A stretch of 64,000 nucleotides of DNA from Plantago elongata (lineage: Eukaryota; Streptophyta; Magnoliopsida; Lamiales; Plantaginaceae), in NCBI GenBank assembly GCA_036897095.1, contig JAYMSP010000084.1, positions 26,076 to 90,075 on the forward strand, written 5' to 3'. The notes beneath the pieces were generated by a model. It saw only the letters and a list, made by a program, of their open reading frames with translations. It ran no database searches and was not told the origin of the DNA. This document shows positions 61,606 through 64,000 of this stretch, piece by piece (the stretch's first letter is position 1; the number at the start of each line of letters is the position of its first letter). A program made the position numbers and the translations under genes.

Positions 61606-62549
61606 CAAATGTCCATCCAAACACAAAATTCATTCAAATACCTACTCAAATGTCCATCCAAACAGCCACTAAATTTTTTTTTTTGTAAATTAAAGTTGAG
61701 TAACTCAAAGTCACCATGATGGTATGTCGCTTGGGTTTTCATGTTGCATTATTTTGTCACCAACAGCATATACTGGCACATATGATCAGAATCACACTAG
61801 CAGAGTAGTAGTCATCATTCACTTCGTGCATACTGCATAGTATATCTCTCAACTCGTGCACTCACTTTACTTGGCATGAAAATAACTCCTAGTACTGTAC
61901 CATTAGCTCTCGTTTCAGTGGGTTGGTTTTCACTTTTCAGGACTATGGGCTTTAGATGTCCAGGTCCACTGGATTACTTCATACATAGATCACATGGACC
62001 GCTTTGTATCTGGGCTAAATGAATCTGTTCAGTGTGATCTAAATTCTAAAGTTCTAAATCAAGTGAGACAGACAGATAGATAGAAAATGAAGAGGTATAA
62101 TCCCATTATAAAGGATTCGGGAAATCTTTTTTCGTCACCATATGCTTGCCTAGTAGTATGCTGAATTGCTTTATAGTTTTCAACTTTTCGGCTTTTTGCA
62201 GTAAAACAAAAGAGTGAATTATTGTGAAACGATCGGTAATTGTAAACTCTCAATTAAATTATAGAATAATAAAAATTAAGATCCTAAATTTTTATGGTTT
62301 TATTGATGATTATACAATTAACGTTTTAGAGTAATTCGTGGTTAAACTTTCATTTTTGCTAATTATAAAACATTTGTACTTGAAAGTTAAATTTTAGAAG
62401 GATAGAGTACATTTAATACACTAGAATTTATCATATTCCTTTTTTTTAAAAATATGATATTAAATTACAATATACAGTCGAATAAATATTAAACATCAAT
62501 AACTCTCTAATAAATTTTTATACAGAGGACAAATATCATTCAGTTCGAA

Positions 62550-62610
62550 AAATTAAACCTGTAACCTCTTAATTACGGGATGTCTCAGCTTGCGATTCAA
62601 CAACAAACAA
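62550..62610 (-). mobile_element. tRNA-derived SINE-like remnant
   Basis: The minus strand reads CGCAAGCTGAGACATCCCG then AGAGGTTACAGGTTTAAT. This lines up with the SINE-like copy at 54.7 kb (AGTTGAGATACCTCG, AGAGGTCACGGGTTTGAT). It is more decayed. Confidence 0.45.
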
Positions 62611-63446
62611 CTTTAACTAATTTACCATATTCTACTATTATCTACACTCCATCTCATCCCACCTAAAACTGTTGTGTACAAGAATCCTTACTATTTCAAT
62701 TGGAACCATTACAAGGTTGACTATTACACTAATCAATTTTGCTTTGACTTGAAACTTGATTAATAGAGAACTTTCAAATTCCAATACCCCCTCTCAAACC
62801 TAAACTTTCACTAGTAACTAATTGTGACTACTATACTCACGTAGTAGAAGAAGTTCATTAGTATATGTTTTGGTTACATCATTGAGACTAGAGTATATTT
62901 TCACATCCTGCATAAAATAATTTAATCCAATTAATTTCACATATAAATAGCTGTTTAACACAAATTTAATTCGTACAAGTTAGTAAATGTGTGTGTGTGA
63001 AACAACAACAATTCCACGTATCTGCAAACATTATCGAATATAGGGATTGTTTGAGATAGAGTTTGAGTGTCTTTATCTCAAGTGAAATTGAATTTTTTAT
63101 GTAAAAAAAGTTCGATTTGAATGAGAAGTTGGCTACTCGAGCGGTATAACAAACAGTCTAGTAGTATCACTAATTCTCCACCTTTTAAGTTTGAACGAAC
63201 CAAGAACAAAAAAGAAACAATGAGAAAAAGCACAATTTTCATTTTTCCCCAAAAGGAAACAAAAATAAGAAACTACAGAAAAGAATGGAATAAACTAAAC
63301 CCACCTAATCAAACGTCATCAACAAAACAAAAAGAAGAATTAGAAAGGAAAAAAACAAATATCCTTTTTACATTTCAAACCCCTACCCCAAAAACCAAAA
63401 ATCACACTTCCACCCCTAAACTCTCACTAATCCCCAATCCCACCCG

Positions 63447-64000
63447 TCACTGTCTCCTCCTCCCGTCGCCATACTGCGACAGCGGCACGACCTCCTGCAG
63501 CGGCGTCGACAGCGGCGTAGGCAGCGGCGAGTTTCTGCACACCGGACAGCTCGCATTCAGCTTCAACCACGCATCCACACACATCAAATGAAAGCAATGA
63601 CGACAATCCGGCAACATCCTGAGCATCTCCGCTTCTCTATACTCACACAGACAAATCGAGCACACCGTATCGTTTGCTCCGATCCCGTTGCTGTTCCTTC
63701 TCGAGTAGACGAATCTCGGGTACGAGTTGATGACCTGCTGGTCGAGCCCAACGACGATGTTCTGCGACTCGGAGTCTTCGTCGTCTTCCTCGGAGACGAA
63801 GATGATCCGGGGGAGGTAGACGCTGTTGGAGGTGGAGTGGGTGGTTGGTGTTGTGGAGTTGTTGCGGCGGCGGCGGGCGGCGGCGCGACAGCAGATGTAG
63901 GAGGCGAGGAGGATTGTGGAGAAGAGGACGAGGAAGCCGAGGGCGATGGCGATGGAGTAGCCGAGGCCGAGGGAGGAGAGGTAGGAAGGTGGGGAGGGGG
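63447..64000 (-). CDS. RING-H2 finger E3 ubiquitin ligase, ATL family (5' end outside window)
   Basis: ATL proteins are membrane-anchored E3 ligases. The visible 183 residues are the C-terminal part; the frame is open to the right edge, so the start lies beyond 64000. In order: a transmembrane helix near the visible start (YSIAIALGFLVLFSTILLAS), a basic stop-transfer stretch (CCRAARRRRNN), an acidic linker (SEEDDEDSES), and the GLD motif typical of ATLs (VVGLDQQVINSYP). The RING-H2 follows: CSICLCEY, LPDCRHCFHLMCVDAWL and SCPVCR, giving the eight metal ligands C-C-C-H-H-C-C-C with the usual Trp. The tail is Pro/Leu-rich and basic. It resembles ATL67-type proteins, but the missing N-terminus prevents a number. 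The gene is intronless in the visible part and much GC-richer than its flank. Confidence 0.92.
   Translation of the reverse strand, partial: PSPPSYLSSLGLGYSIAIALGFLVLFSTILLASYICCRAAARRRRNNSTTPTTHSTSNSVYLPRIIFVSEEDDEDSESQNIVVGLDQQVINSYPRFVYSRRNSNGIGANDTVCSICLCEYREAEMLRMLPDCRHCFHLMCVDAWLKLNASCPVCRNSPLPTPLSTPLQEVVPLSQYGDGRRRQ

Larger units (their letters stand above)
61200..63440. other. AT-rich intergenic DNA with repeat pieces
   Basis: No gene is supported. It contains the dispersed repeat at 61556-61605 and a SINE-like remnant at 62550-62610. The plus frame at 63121-63591 overlaps the ATL gene antisense and is Lys/Thr-rich by composition. Confidence 0.5.

Noticed and set aside
63121-63591. 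156-codon plus-strand frame at the right end
   Set aside because: Its second half is antisense to the ATL RING gene, and its first half is A-rich low-complexity sequence.

Overview
This is nuclear DNA from a flowering plant, most likely a eudicot. The genes have short exons and long AT-rich introns with GT..AG borders. The recognisable proteins are plant families, and the gaps are filled with plant-type transposons. The species cannot be fixed from the window. Exon joins below were made by hand from splice sites, reading frame and remembered family architecture; no alignment was run.

Layout: (1) 0-5.5 kb is AT-rich with hairpin-rich and MITE-like sequence around one intronless gene, a C2-domain protein (minus, 3.5-4.2 kb). 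(2) 5.6-18.2 kb is the gene-dense left block: a BAG6-like co-chaperone with a heat-shock-element-like promoter and a 5' UTR intron (plus), a tRNA-Gly(TCC) (minus), a nine-exon ABI-like subunit of the SCAR/WAVE complex (minus), and an intronless cytochrome-b5-fusion sphingolipid delta-8 desaturase (minus). (3) 18.2-31.6 kb has no host gene that I can support. It holds a 4.6 kb element with terminal inverted repeats of about 350 bp and an interior of GAAACTAG-type repeats, a second element nested inside it, and a decayed, internally deleted Ty1/copia element. (4) 31.7-32.6 kb carries a membrane-associated kinase regulator (MAKR6-like, plus) whose last coding exon is only 8 nt. (5) 33-46.5 kb is a second transposon-rich stretch: a CACTA-like non-autonomous element, a nested-palindrome array, a large inverted duplication, tandem duplications and a 5'-truncated LINE. 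(6) 46.6-58.7 kb is the right gene block: tRNA-Cys(GCA), a 15-exon golgin (GC4/GDAP1-like, plus) and a five-exon reticulon (RTNLB, minus). (7) 59-63.4 kb is intergenic, and a RING-H2 ATL ubiquitin ligase (minus) runs off the right edge.

The genes form no operon or pathway cluster. Several do act in the endomembrane system: the golgin at the Golgi, and the reticulon and desaturase in the ER.

The most unusual content is the non-coding palindromic sequence. Notable items are the 33-bp-stem hairpin inside the four-copy ~290 bp array (22.8 kb), the ~410 bp-arm inverted duplication of a transposon gene (38.2-39.0 kb), the four-unit nested palindrome array (36.5-36.8 kb) and the run of consecutive hairpins at 4.77-4.87 kb. 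These are candidate sources of small RNA or transposon termini. I did not find a convincing new protein system.
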